The notes beneath the pieces were generated by a model. That model did no database searches. It saw nothing but the letters and a program-made list of their open reading frames with translations, and was not told the DNA's origin. From Hymenolepis diminuta (Eukaryota > Platyhelminthes > Cestoda > Cyclophyllidea > Hymenolepididae), in contig CAADRB010000029.1 in assembly GCA_900708905.1 (NCBI GenBank), positions 471,924-535,923 of the forward strand: a DNA stretch of 64,000 bases, in the 5' to 3' direction. Made by a program: the position numbers and the translations under genes. Positions 13,577 through 25,800 of this stretch are shown here, piece by piece; position 1 is the first letter of the stretch, and the number at the start of each line of letters is the position of its first letter.

Positions 13577-15354
13577 ATGATGTCTCTTCAGTCTTATTTG
13601 TATGAGGTACCCCTTATTTATTTTGTTAAACTACTAGGCCGAACGATATCTTAATAATCACCAGGGAAAGCAGCTTGCAGCTTGCCTACAATGCTCTGAT
13701 AAGCATGCAAAAAATCGCAATTTAGCTTTACCGAATCCAGAAAATATGGTCGCTGGAGTATTCAGTAGTCCATGGAATGAAATTCTGTCAGCGCATTTGA
13801 GGTTGTCAAATTTAGTACATTTTTACCCAGTCTAGGTGTCTGTGGGCAATCAGCGAAAATGATTATGACGAGGCCTGTCGGTGTCAGATTGTCTTAGCAG
13901 GATATCCTTTTTATTCAATTTTATTTGTTGGCTTATTTTTATTTTGTGCGTTTTTTTTCTTGACTTCAATTATAATACTGGGTTGACGAAAGCATTTTCC
14001 GAAGCTCAAGAAGAGAACTGGCTACTTCCAGTTGTAATTGCGGTGGTTGTGGATTTACGAAAGTTCGCACATCGACTTGATGTCACAAGCGGGATTCGAA
14101 TAACAGAGGGCGACGACACCTCTTATAGTAGCTATCTCGAACGCGTGGCTCAGTCCATAATGAGGCTCTTTCAAACTTGTGCAGCCGACGGGTACGTCGT
14201 ACCTCAAATAGGTAATTTACTTTCTTAGCCGAACGAGAACCGAGGATTCAAAGAAGTGCGGAATGATGGGACTAGCCAATCAGCTCTTCAAAATCTACTT
14301 TCATGTATGAAAGCTACTGTTCATTAAGGGGTTTTTCCGATAGATTAATAAGCTCAATTTGTGCAAACCTATCATTCGAGCTATTGAGAATATGAATATT
14401 GATGCTTACTTCACTCTTGCTCAACGAGTCACTTATAACTACTATGTTGGGCGAAAGGCAATGTTTGACGGTGATCTAAAGTTGGGTAAGTGTCTTTAAC
14501 TTTCACTAATCCGTCTATTCTAGCAAACAAATGCCTAACATTTACTTTTGAACGCTGCTTGGCTTCAAATATAGTAAATAAGAGATTAGCTCTGATCTAT
14601 CTCATTCCAGTTAGAATGCTATTGGTATGTTAATTTTGTTCGATTTTAATTTACTTATAGGGGATCATTCCTAAAAGCAGTCTTCTTCACAAATACAATT
14701 TGGTTGAATTTGAGGGTATTGCGGTCGCCGTTAAGTAGATTCTTTGAATTTTGGATTGAAACTATCTTTTCATTTAGAAATGGCAATTTGCAGAGACTGC
14801 ACGATGAATTAGAGAAAAATGAAGCCTTCTTTATATCTTGTGGTATCTACTTGATTTTGGAGAAGCTGAAGATGATTACTTATCGGAACTTGTTCAAAAG
14901 GATGTAAGTGATTTTGTTTTTGTTAATCTTTTTCTCCCTTAGAGGTCAAATCTTGAACACGCATTTGCTTCCAATTGGCGCCTTTATGAAAGCTTTGAGG
15001 ATGATGGGAGTATGTGATTTTTCTTAATATTTCGTTCTACTTATTCGAATGTTAGTAGCACTTGCTAATAATTTTCATTTATCTGTATAGGTTGAAGATA
15101 TAGATGAAGACGAAACAGAGTGCATTTTAGCAAATTTGATTTATGAGGTAAGCTATTAGCTTATTTTCGGCTTGTATAAATATACTTAAATTGGTCTTGC
15201 ACAGATCTATTTGTTCCCTTTTTACTGTTAGATTTTGCTTTTTTACTGAGTTGTACTAATTGGGTATTTTTTTTAGGGCAAAATCAAAGGTTATCTGGCA
15301 CATCAACAGCAAAAGCTTGTTGTCAGTAAACTCCAGCCTTTTCCTCCGCTGTAA
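13577..15354 (+). CDS. PCID2: PCI domain-containing protein 2 (TREX-2 / Thp1 family)
   Basis: Twelve exons: 13577-13606, 13638-13801, 13836-13901, 13979-14191, 14229-14304, 14344-14485, 14524-14624, 14661-14734, 14778-14903, 14943-15009, 15091-15147, 15277-15354; 1194 nt, 397 aa, against about 399 aa in human. The match to human PCID2 is continuous: [102 protein letters not shown] and a C-terminal [17 protein letters not shown]. The PCI/winged-helix domain forms the C-terminal half. Family role: with GANP/Sac3 and DSS1 in TREX-2, it couples transcription to mRNA export at nuclear pores. Ten of the 11 introns are GT-AG and most are 31-43 bp. Intron 3 (13902-13978) is the exception, an AT-AC minor-class intron listed separately. 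Two Mets open the frame (13577, 13580); which is used is undecided. An AG acceptor ends at 13561, 15 nt upstream. Confidence 0.95.
13902..13978 (+). other. PCID2: AT-AC U12-type intron (PCID2 intron 3)
   Basis: The intron starts ATATCCTTT, an exact match to the AT-type minor-class 5' splice site. It ends AC and carries TTTCTTGAC (8/9 to the U12 branch consensus TTCCTTRAC) with the branch A 15 nt before the end. Removing exactly these 77 nt joins codons to give CQIVLAGGLTKAF, the same number of residues as human CQTVIVQSFLRAF. The frame change requires an intron of length 2 mod 3. The only GT-AG alternative (13946-13992) would add about 14 hydrophobic residues at a conserved site. Confidence 0.85.
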
Positions 15355-15929
15355 ACTCGTTCTCTCCGGACCCCTTTTAAATGTACATTTGTACCACGTT
15401 TGTAAATGCATATATAACCTATACGATACGCTGGTGTAAGTGCTATGGTATGTATCCAGCTTATCGAATTATTGAATTCTAATCCAGTTGATCCTGTCTT
15501 TTTTATTCAAATTACTCGAATTATTCAATGTTTGATGTAATTAATGTTGTCTTAGATTAAAATGCCTATGGTATCTTTCATCTTCAAAGTTATATTCATA
15601 TTATCAAATCATTTAGCAAATAAACATTCAAGCCCCGTATTTTGGATGCGAACTCGACAAGAAAGCTGCAGTGCCATTCAGTTAGCGCTTTCAACTACAA
15701 TAGAAGATGTATTAAAATGTTTGTCAATGGTCTGGGGTGGGTGATATCCTCGGAATCGCTTAACTATGAATTCCTTTAGTTAGGAATCGGAAGGGGGCTG
15801 AGTGCGTCTATTCAATGGGTACGGTTCGTGGAACTATCTCTCCACTGAATACTACCAGACAAGATTAGCTAATGATTTCTACACAAATGACACCTGTAAA
15901 GGTAGACAACGGGAATTGTTTATTTAACG

Positions 15930-16010
15930 TGCAGGAGACTACGTACAAAGAGCCCGGGGAGAACACATCTTGATTAAACCACATCGTGTTGTATAGTGGC
16001 AATTACGAGC
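15930..16010. repeat. Diverged dispersed repeat (pair with 42868-42960)
   Basis: Shares, with small gaps, ACTACGTACAAAG, CCCGG, TGATTAAACCACATC and a following GTATA-like block with 42868-42960. Strongly diverged, no coding frame, class unknown. Confidence 0.35.
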
Positions 16011-16815
16011 GAGACAACGACAGTAACTCAAGTAGCCGTTTCCCGATGAGGGTTCATGTAGTCCAACACTAGTTTAATGAATGCTAGTCGATAGACTTTA
16101 CTGATCCCTCTGGGAAAGGGAATTTACTTTCCTACAGATCTAATTTATTGTGCTGCAGTTATCGGTTCAAATTTTGTCGGTATGAGTCAACCATAAGTTT
16201 TATTCGGAGAAATTTTGACTTGAAGAATTACTTGCTTTCCACAGCGTGTAATATTTTAGCTATTTGTCTTATCCGAACAGACCTGCATGGAAATTCCTCT
16301 TATGAAAAATGTCTCTGTCGTGCTACACATCAGAAAGGTCATCCACTTACCCACGAAATTCATGTCTCCAAGTAGTCTTCAATACGCTTTTCTATGGTAT
16401 ATTCCACACAGAATGCGTTTGATGTAATAGAAACGTACATCTGAAGACATGTACGAGTGACGTAGGAGTAGATAGGCTCGTTTGCTAAGCCAGAGACCAT
16501 GTGACCGATGCCTAACAGCGCCAACTCAGGGAGCGGAAAACTCAGTCGCAACGATGTGAAAAACTTCATGATGTTACTCTTTACCCTCAATTAGTGCTAA
16601 AAAACACTTTGTTAAACGTGCTTCTTTGTTATTATCTGACGGTATGCTATTATGGGATATTTAATTGTTATGTATCCTATTACACATGTCTCGTGAACTG
16701 CTAGTTGGTATGCGTTGTGTTTTGCCCTAAAATCACTTAGTCAATTTCTTTAATCGTTTCGTTTTCCTAAACACAAAAAATATATGAAAAGTCTAATTGA
16801 TCGTACAAAAGGCAC

Positions 16816-16821
16816 TTTATT
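16816..16821 (-). promoter_or_regulatory. Poly(A) signal AATAAA of the Kv-beta gene
   Basis: On the minus strand AATAAA lies 55 nt after the stop codon of the aldo-keto reductase / Kv-beta gene. It is a canonical hexamer at a typical distance; use is inferred. Confidence 0.45.
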
Positions 16822-16876
16822 TGACAGGAAATAATTTTCTTCATCTTATATCCACAACAATAAACTTTGATCAGAG

Positions 16877-19800
16877 TCAGAGAAAGTCCTCCGTAGATTG
16901 GTGATCACTGATTAGAATGTTTTCAATTTCGCCCAGGACAGCATTAGTGAGAGATGAGACAGCCTACACGAACCGAACAATAGGGAACACGCAAATGTTA
17001 ATTGGGAGACGAATGGAGTTGTAGACTATAAGTTGCAGTAGACAACGCGCTCTCATATTGTAAAATTAAAGCTAACAATATTCCATACAGTGTAACAGAT
17101 TCACTTTTTAAAACCACCAAATTTTTGCTTCAGCTTCGATTAGTCTCTGTAATTCAATTAAAGCGATGTTGATGATCAATATCAATTATTAGTTTAGATA
17201 AGCTTTAATATACGATTACAGCTTTTGCGGTTACTGAATTAATCAGAACGATTTACATCTAGTGGTAATGATAAGTTAAACTATAGTCAACATCGCTCAC
17301 TAATATAATTGGTCAGTTGTTTCAGCCAATAAGGGACGCGACGACTTTATTGATTCGGTTTGGTGATTGAAGTAATCTACTTAAAACCAAAACATGCTCT
17401 TACGTCATTCCTTTACTTTATTTTCGTAACTGATGCTACTTAAACTCATGTCCAAAAGAGGGAAAAAGTTAATACCTTAGTGCATTAAAATTATCGTGCA
17501 TGTTAAGACAGCCGCATTTATGATGCACATATTTTCTTACAAGGCTTTAAACAGATAAAGTTGTAAATTCTTACCGACAAGGCTCCGAGATTTTCCTGTA
17601 ACTGATCAACAGTTGCTGCTCCAAGTATTACGCTGTTAACTTGGTTGGATTTTAAGCACCAAGCTAGAATTTAACATGTTAAATTTAGTTAGAAAAAACA
17701 TGATTAATTGTTTAGCCTAACACATAGATCCAGATAAAATTCTGCTTTATTTGAACGGTTATTATTATATTATGAATGTTAAAATCGTCAGAACAAACAA
17801 GTGGGATAAACTTGACGAAATGGGGAACTCAATCATAGTTTATCATATGGCCAGACTATGGGGATCTGAATACCAAAAATATTGATAAGGATAAATCTGA
17901 TTCACTCTACAGTAAACACTGGACATAAAGACGTCAATAAACAACAATCAACCCAACCTATTAAGATATTTCAAAGATCAAGTTTTCAAAATATATTACA
18001 TTTCTACACTTTGGATCAAATAAATTAAGGTGGCTCTCTGATCATTTTAAAATCTTCTATTCATGCAAGTGACTTGAAGTATTCTCAATAATGGGGATGT
18101 GTTTCACATGATATTTCCAGCATTAAATCAGACCTATTATCAGAAAAAATGTTAATATCAAGATTTAAATATTAGGACATCTAGAAGATTCTTGTTAATG
18201 TTAGTATGGATATTTAACTGTGTGAAAACAATATGAAGCAATTTTGACAATTAAAATATAAAAAGAGTATTATTTATTACCTATGGAGAGTTGAGGAAGG
18301 GAAATTCCAAGACGATTTGCCAATTTCGATAGTTGGGAAACTTGAGATAATTTGTCTTGCCCTTCCTTACTGAGGATATATTCGCGAAATTCCTTTTGAC
18401 CCTTAGAATGAGAAAAATGTTTGCCCGATTAAGGCGAATTAGCCCTTTTGCTTAAGCTTTGCATTAAATATCCTAAAAATGGTCAAGCAGTATGTGGATT
18501 TATGCCAGAAATCAGATGGTAAACAAAACCGATATTGCATTGATTTAAATCTGCTAACCGTCTTCTCTCTGCGTAAAACTAAGCATCCAATTAATACTTA
18601 CCTCAAGTAGTTCATGGAATTAAAAAATCATCTGATTTCAATGTTTAGAATTTTCGTAACGGAAACTAAATACTTACAACTGTAGGTTAAGAATTAAACA
18701 AACCTGAAGGGATGCACGAGAATATCGTGGGATTCTTTCTTCATATTTTCCTGAGAGCAAGCCTCTTGCAAGCGGGGCCCCAGAAACCAACCCCAAACCT
18801 GAAAAACACACAAAAACTTAGACTACATTTTATTTCCTCAAGTAGTTATTTAACTTAATGGACCTTGATTAGCCTGCTCTAGACAAATCTAATGAAACAT
18901 GAATTTCAATCTAAATTTCAATTCTAAAATTTTAACAATTTTTTTCCAATTAGCAGTTTTAAATGGACCTTTGCTTGCACGAAAAATTTAACAAACGCGG
19001 TTATTAATTAAAACGCAGGCTTTCAAAAGGTTTTTCTTGGTTAATTAAATAGTTTGCTTACTAATCAAAAAGATTTTGCCCAGAACGAAAGTGAAATTAA
19101 TTAATTCACTAACTGAGAGAGACCGAAAACATATAATTAATTTTTACCGAGATATCCAAATATGAATTTACGCACCTAATTTGGAGCAGAGTTCAGGTAA
19201 TCCGCACTCGTGAAATTCGCGCTGGAAAAGATTGAATTCCAGGCATTCCATGGACGGAGGAATGAGATGAAAGAGGCGGGCTATTGCATGAGCTTCCTAA
19301 ACAGATAAATTGTTTCAATAAATCAAAGAGATCAGTAATAAATATATAATATTATGACTAATATAGTTTTATGTCACTAATCAGAGTGTTGCTTATGCAT
19401 GATTAGTCTTGATAATATAAAATTTCATCATTCGTTTTATTATTAATACCTGAGAGTATATAGAGGGTGCATAAGGCATCTGAGGACACCTTACACACTT
19501 TTAGAAAAACAGAAAATGAAACTCTTAATGGTTGAAAATGACAACTAACAAACTAACATTAACCTAAGTTTTAATCTATATATCTTCCTTCGGCCTCTAT
19601 TACCGATTCAATTCGAGTTCGAAGGCGAGTGCGACCTTTCATCAGATGATTTTTATTCATGTTCTCCATTCCTCTGGTTATTGCCTCCATCAGGGAGAAG
19701 GATTTGGTATTATGAGGATGCTCACTAACTTTCATTTCAATGGCACCCCGTCCCAAGGGTAATATTGCACAGGATTAAGGTCTGGTGAGTAGTTAGGAAG

Positions 19801-22800
19801 TTATCAGTTTGATGTGGTATGGTGGTAAAGATTCTCACCCATCCAATCCTGGCTTTTGAGAGCTTTATGGGATAGAGCCGAATCTTGTTGAAAGCATAGG
19901 ATCTTCCTCCATTGGCTACGCCATCTATCCGAGGCGGCTTAACAATAATGGCTTGAAGAGTCTCCACATAGGCATCTGCATCTGTATTGACTCTAAGGCC
20001 CTGTAGAAAAATTGAGGAGTCATGACATGTCCCTCACTCCTAACAACAAAGAAGACCATCACTATTGCTGGAAAATTCGTGGGCATAACTGTTAGAACTT
20101 CAGTGGAGACCATCCGCACATAGCCACCTATCATTTCTTCAGTTGAATTTTTCATTCTGGTAGAAGTTGTTTTCTCCGGGAAATACCAAAGACACGCCCT
20201 TTTTTCTGGGTGATCCAATTTGTTTAAGAGTTGTTTTACACGAATTAAACACTCCTCTTGAGTTGTTACTCTCTTCATAAACTGACCTCACCAAAGAAGG
20301 CATGAAATTTATATCTGAGGTCTTGATGAACAATATTCCTTAAATATTGTTGTTCCATCAGACACTTGAAGATTTTTGGCAAGATATCACTCATTGACTT
20401 CCCTGAATTTTCATCCATCAAGTCCTACACTCTTCTCACAAACTCATGTGTTCTGAGTGAGTCAGCAGCGCACTGACAGTGCCCTTTTCTCTTGCTTGTG
20501 GTGACCAATTCGTCTCCAATGTTTTCATTCAGCTCCTTTCTAATTTTGCAAACGAAAAATCTAGCAACTTTTAGGAATCCTGCAACTTCTAAATTACTGG
20601 TCTCGCTTTTATGACACTATTACAAGTTGTCCTTCCATTTCATTAGTTATAATAGTATCTGCCAAGAGATCTTCTGATATAAAACTGCATTAATTCTCAT
20701 CGGGTTAGTTTAAACTATAAAAATAAAAGTTTCCCCAGATACCTTACGCACTCTCTCTACATACAGCAAGATTGTAAAGAAGAAGTTGGTCACACTAACT
20801 ATCTTCTTAGTGTTGTTGCCGGATGTTAGCTTTCTTATGGTTCTTCCAAAAACGGGGCTTCCAAGAATGAGAAAATAAGCGTCCACGAAAATAATTACGA
20901 GAAAAGGACCTTCAGAATGAAATGTTATGATTGAAAGTTGAAAATAAATCAAATCTAAATATGAGAACATTGAATTTTGCTGACCACTTAAGTCAATTTA
21001 GTATTACTTGAAAGCTACACTTGTATTTGTTCAATTTGTATCCTGGACACGATCTAATAATAAATTGACTTATTATATGATTCATACTATATTATTATAA
21101 ATATCATTCATTAATATATTGAAACATAACCCTAACTTCAATCTGTCACCTTTCCTAATTTTAAATAGCCCAAAGCAATATCAAGTTATCATTAAGATAT
21201 CAATGTTTCTAATTCATTGTAGATATTTACATATAATTGGTTAACGTACCTTATTTTGGAAGAAAATAAAAGTGAATGAATTTTATTTTTAATTTTCATT
21301 TTTTTTCTTGCAGAAATCCAAATTCGTGTGCAATTAAGGAGAAGTTGATTTATATAATTTTTAATTTACGCAAACTTTCTACATACTTGCGATTAAGTGC
21401 TTACGAACAGCCTTAGCCACCCTGAAATTTATGTTTAGAGTTAAACACTTCCAGGTGATTCCTGAAAGTAGATGCAAGATAAATTTGTATTTGGGCCAAA
21501 ACAGTATATTCACTAAAACCGAGCAAAGATTTTCTATATTTGTATTCAGCTTATTAAAAAATTTGATTTTTCCATTTGCTGTCTCATCTCTATTAATGAT
21601 AGCTAACAGTCCGATGGATTGTCTGAATCTTTTTAATAAAATACTGCAAATATTTGGCATTTGAATTTAATTTAAGATTTTTAGTGAATATTGAAATCAA
21701 AAGGCTTCTACAAATTTAAGATAAATAAGAATCTAAAATTCTAGAGTTTCTCATCTATTTAAACCACAATTAACTATTGCAGGTAGATATTTTAAAGTTT
21801 TGTTCGCGATTCGCTTCATTTTTTAACTAAAAAATATACTAGTCAATATTTCATTATTATTATTATTATTAATTTTTATTAGGAGATACATATATATATC
21901 AGATTATAAATGAAATAGAAAGGCAGAATTTGATGTTAATTTCTATTATGTTGCTGATACTTCATTGATTTTTTATGTTCTCGAAGAGTTACAATGTAAA
22001 AATTTTTAATATCAATTTTTTAATAAATTTTAAATGGATTTTAAGTTTGCTATTTTATTTTAAACCATCGGAAATATAATTGTATGATATATTTCTAACA
22101 CCTTTCTGTCTGATTATGCACTAAATAGTCTAAAATAAAAAGTAAGCTATACAGGTTTCAGTTTAGTCAATTTTACTAACTTTAAATTTAAATCGTGCAG
22201 CTCTTAGGTAAGACAGTCATGAAATTAAAATTTTTTACATTTGTAATAATAAAAACTTTACGTGAATAGATCGGGCGAAGAAAATATTATGAGGACAATA
22301 ATGATTCCACTGCACAGCTATAAGTGAACAGACGCATCCCGAAAGCGATCTGTTGTGGTAATAGAAACCCATGATCGATAGTAACGTATCATTTTTCATT
22401 TCGGCAGCTATTTCGCTGTACTTTTTTAAAAGCATAAAAGCTTTCACAGTCTGGTGAATATTTTTTGTCGGAGACAAAAGTCGCAACTATTTGGTCACTA
22501 AAAGTTAATTTTTGTTGGCGAAAGTATCTTGCAGAAATTCTGAAAAATCTTATCATTCAGCTGGTATTTTGTAGCATCAGATGCTGAAATCGCGTACATG
22601 TATAACCCAAAATTTTATTTAATCTGGTCTGTTTGGTCTATTTTACAATTTTGTTAATAATATTAGAAGTTTTGAAAGATTGGTGTGACTTCAGCAAGAA
22701 AACGTGATTTAATTCATTTCTGTTGTGGAGGCCGCTCTCAACTATTTTGAGGGTGCATAGAGTATAACCATTGTTTTTTACTTACTATAAATCGTAGTTA

Positions 22801-25800
22801 ATACTAGCTAACAGCTCTGCACCTAGGAAGATATAAATGGTGTCGCTACCCAGTTTTCTACACTTTTGTAACCTCATATTACGTTTTCCCCAGTTTTCAA
22901 GTAAATTAGGAATTGTTTATGAAGAAACTAGATTTAAAAATGACTGCTCCGAAAAACCGAAAATCAGTGTCGTGATCATCTTTAGAATCTTAAAACTCAC
23001 ATTCATTCCATGTAAACACTATCAAAAATGTCACAAGAACAAAGGAACAATAATTTTAACTTGGGAATAAGTGGAATTTTACTTCAACTTCTCCTTTTTA
23101 GAAATTGGAACTAAAAGCAAGGAATCTCACCACGCAGCTTTTTATGTGTTTTGAAAAAAAATATTTTTCCCTAATATGACGACATGCATATTGACTCATA
23201 TGTCTTCTTTTTCCTTAGTACCAGATAATGATTTTATCGGTTGCTCATCAGACTAACAAACATCCCAAAGCATTCAATTAAATAGACCGTTTTATAATTA
23301 AGTTTCAATAGCTTTTCTAGTTTTATTTATTATGTCCTGACGCTTACTCAATGCTCTCCAAATTTCTAATTCCTAACTTATCTCTCCTAATCTCTCCTGT
23401 AAGACATAAGGAAGATTAATGAGAGGATATTTTTAAGCTTAACTTGTTCGAAACAAAGTTATAACTTCACGCGTTTAATAATTCATTTGAGTCCGTTTTT
23501 TAAATGTTTTAAAAGGCGTCGAAGTAAATGGGTAACCATGCATTAAGCTGTACTTACCATGATATCATCAGGAGACCAGTTGGAAGTACCCCAGTAAAAT
23601 GCCCAACCTTGTTGAACTGCAAATGTGCAAGCTCGTACAATCTCCTCTATGGTACATATCCGATCTGGATCTCGTGCAATCAGCACTATGTCCACATAAT
23701 CCAACTGTAATCTTTCTAACGATCCAAGGAGGCCTATAAAAAATATTAAAAGATTAAAACTGTAAGCTGATGAACTGCACGCAAGAAATTTTTGTCTTTT
23801 CAACCAATAGAAGAAAAAATGAAATGACGCAGCAAGGCCGACCTTTCTTCATCAAATAGTGCCAGTCAATAAGCATTAAAGATCGCAGACAATTCGGGAG
23901 ACGCAGAGTAAAATTTTTAATCTTAGAACGTATACTGCTCAGTTAGTAGATATTGTACAACTCGGATTCAAACATTTAGTGAATCAAGACTCTTTGATAC
24001 TTTAACGTTATTCATCTTATCTTTTGAATCCTTTCCTTTTTATCATTTATTAGCCTTTAACTTAATTGATTTCACTTACTTCCCACAGTTAAAAATTGTA
24101 AATTCTTTTGCCACGGTAAGATCATGTATGCTGTCTTATTTCATATAAAGCTATTCTACCGTATAAAACTTCGGAAGACAAAAGGTAAAATAACCAGAGT
24201 GGTCATCCTAATTAAACAATCGTGCAATAATCGATGGATGTTGGGGAAAAGAAGTTTCTCAGTAATCTAAATTGGGAAACATAAAATTTTAGAATATAAA
24301 TCACCCATTAAGTAAACATTCTACAACCCAAATCCAAAAATCAAATAAAAGGCGATTTTTTGATACCTTAACTTTACTATAGATACCATTTCAACCCCTC
24401 TCTTTAATATTGACTTAACTTACTATTAGCCGATTTCAATTTCTCTATCTTATCTTGGGGTATCGTAATATAATATCACTTTTATTCTTATACGCCAATA
24501 AATAAAAACAAATGTTAATCAACCAAAGAAAGTTGCAAACCAGGTAATCAATTACCAATTTCAATTACCAAAAGAATTCAATCGGTTAAAATAGACGATT
24601 GGTTCGAGGTTATTTTTAAGATAATGAATGGAGTTAAAGTGCCTTGAGGAATAATGAGGGAGTTGTATGAAAACTAATTAGAATGCATTAGATCTCTGGT
24701 AATTGGATTTTGTTATGAAAATTAATTTGTATTATTTTCATTTTAACGAAATAAATATCCTTCCCCTAGGTGTAGTAGCTATGATTATATGCGCTTAGCT
24801 CATTTGATAACATTAATTGTAAAACAATATGAAATGAGGATTAAATTATTGCACAGCCTCCATTTCTTACTTTTTTATTTTATTTTAAGGGCATGAAAAG
24901 GCTATTCACCGTAATTTTTGAGTTTGTTATTAAAATCTACCAAAACCATCTGCAAACGGTTCTTAAAACATTTTTATTTAGATTTAAATTTGCGTTGTGC
25001 TAAGAAATGCATTTGTGTAAATGTTGAATTAATATTTTTCTATAAACAATGGGAATTGAAATTTCATAAAAGATGAATGAAAATAAAGGAGATAGAATGA
25101 AACTACAAAATAAGATCTTCGGACTCTAATGACAAATGAGAATTTGTTTATATGCATTATCATATGCATACTGTCAAGAATGCAAAATTTAGTCATATGA
25201 AATTAAAAATGTATTAAAATTTCATCGTTTTTAGATACATATTTGTACATGCAACTTTTTCCGTACTTTACAATATTAAAATAGTGTATTCTAATTACCA
25301 AATTAAATTCTAAAAATATAATTTATTTTATTTATAGTTTGAGTTTTAGTTTTCGTAATGCAAAACACAAGGACTCAGTTGATTTGTCTATTTTTAAGTG
25401 GAAATAATTTAATGACCCTGATATAACGATTTTCAAAAGAAGAAAGATTGTTTTTATAATGCGTAATTCTTACCTTCAATTATTCGCTTCCGAGAAAGAG
25501 TGATTTCTGTTGGAGCACTGTACCGAATAAAATCATGATAAATGAAAAGTAATAATAAAAAATGGTAGATAGGTAACAAAAACACATAACAACACATCTC
25601 TAAATATAAAAAGAGTAAGGTGCAGTCATCTTAGTGAGCAACCATGAATGAAACTAAAATTATCATGACCGGTATTTTTTTATAAAGGAGATAAATTCTG
25701 ACAGCACCCAAATTTTAATATAATGCAATCATTGCTTTAGTTATCATAATAAAAAGCTACCGATCTCCTATGTGATGTTGAAATAGTAAAAATCAAGCCT

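Larger units (their letters stand above)
15355..16876. other. Spacer between convergent PCID2 and Kv-beta genes
   Basis: Holds the 3' flanks of two convergent genes. An AATAAA lies at 15619-15624, 265 nt after the PCID2 stop. From about 15640 to 16580 the sequence is less AT-rich and looks like repeat material: 15930-16010 resembles 42868-42960. The minus-strand frame at 16360-16590 is not recognised. Confidence 0.5.

Noticed and set aside
13946..13992. GT-AG alternative for PCID2 intron 3 (47 bp)
   Set aside because: In frame, but it adds about 14 hydrophobic residues at a conserved site and has a weak acceptor context; the AT-AC solution fits length and motifs far better.
21846..21872. ATT microsatellite
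   Set aside because: Short simple repeat, expected in AT-rich DNA.
22235..22486. 83-codon minus-strand ORF inside a Kv-beta intron
   Set aside because: No homology, no convincing splice sites, and it would not fit the Kv-beta frame.
23755..23790. CTGATGA ... GAAA arrangement resembling a hammerhead ribozyme core
   Set aside because: The intervening stem would be only 3 bp and no matching stem I/III or cleavage triplet context is seen.
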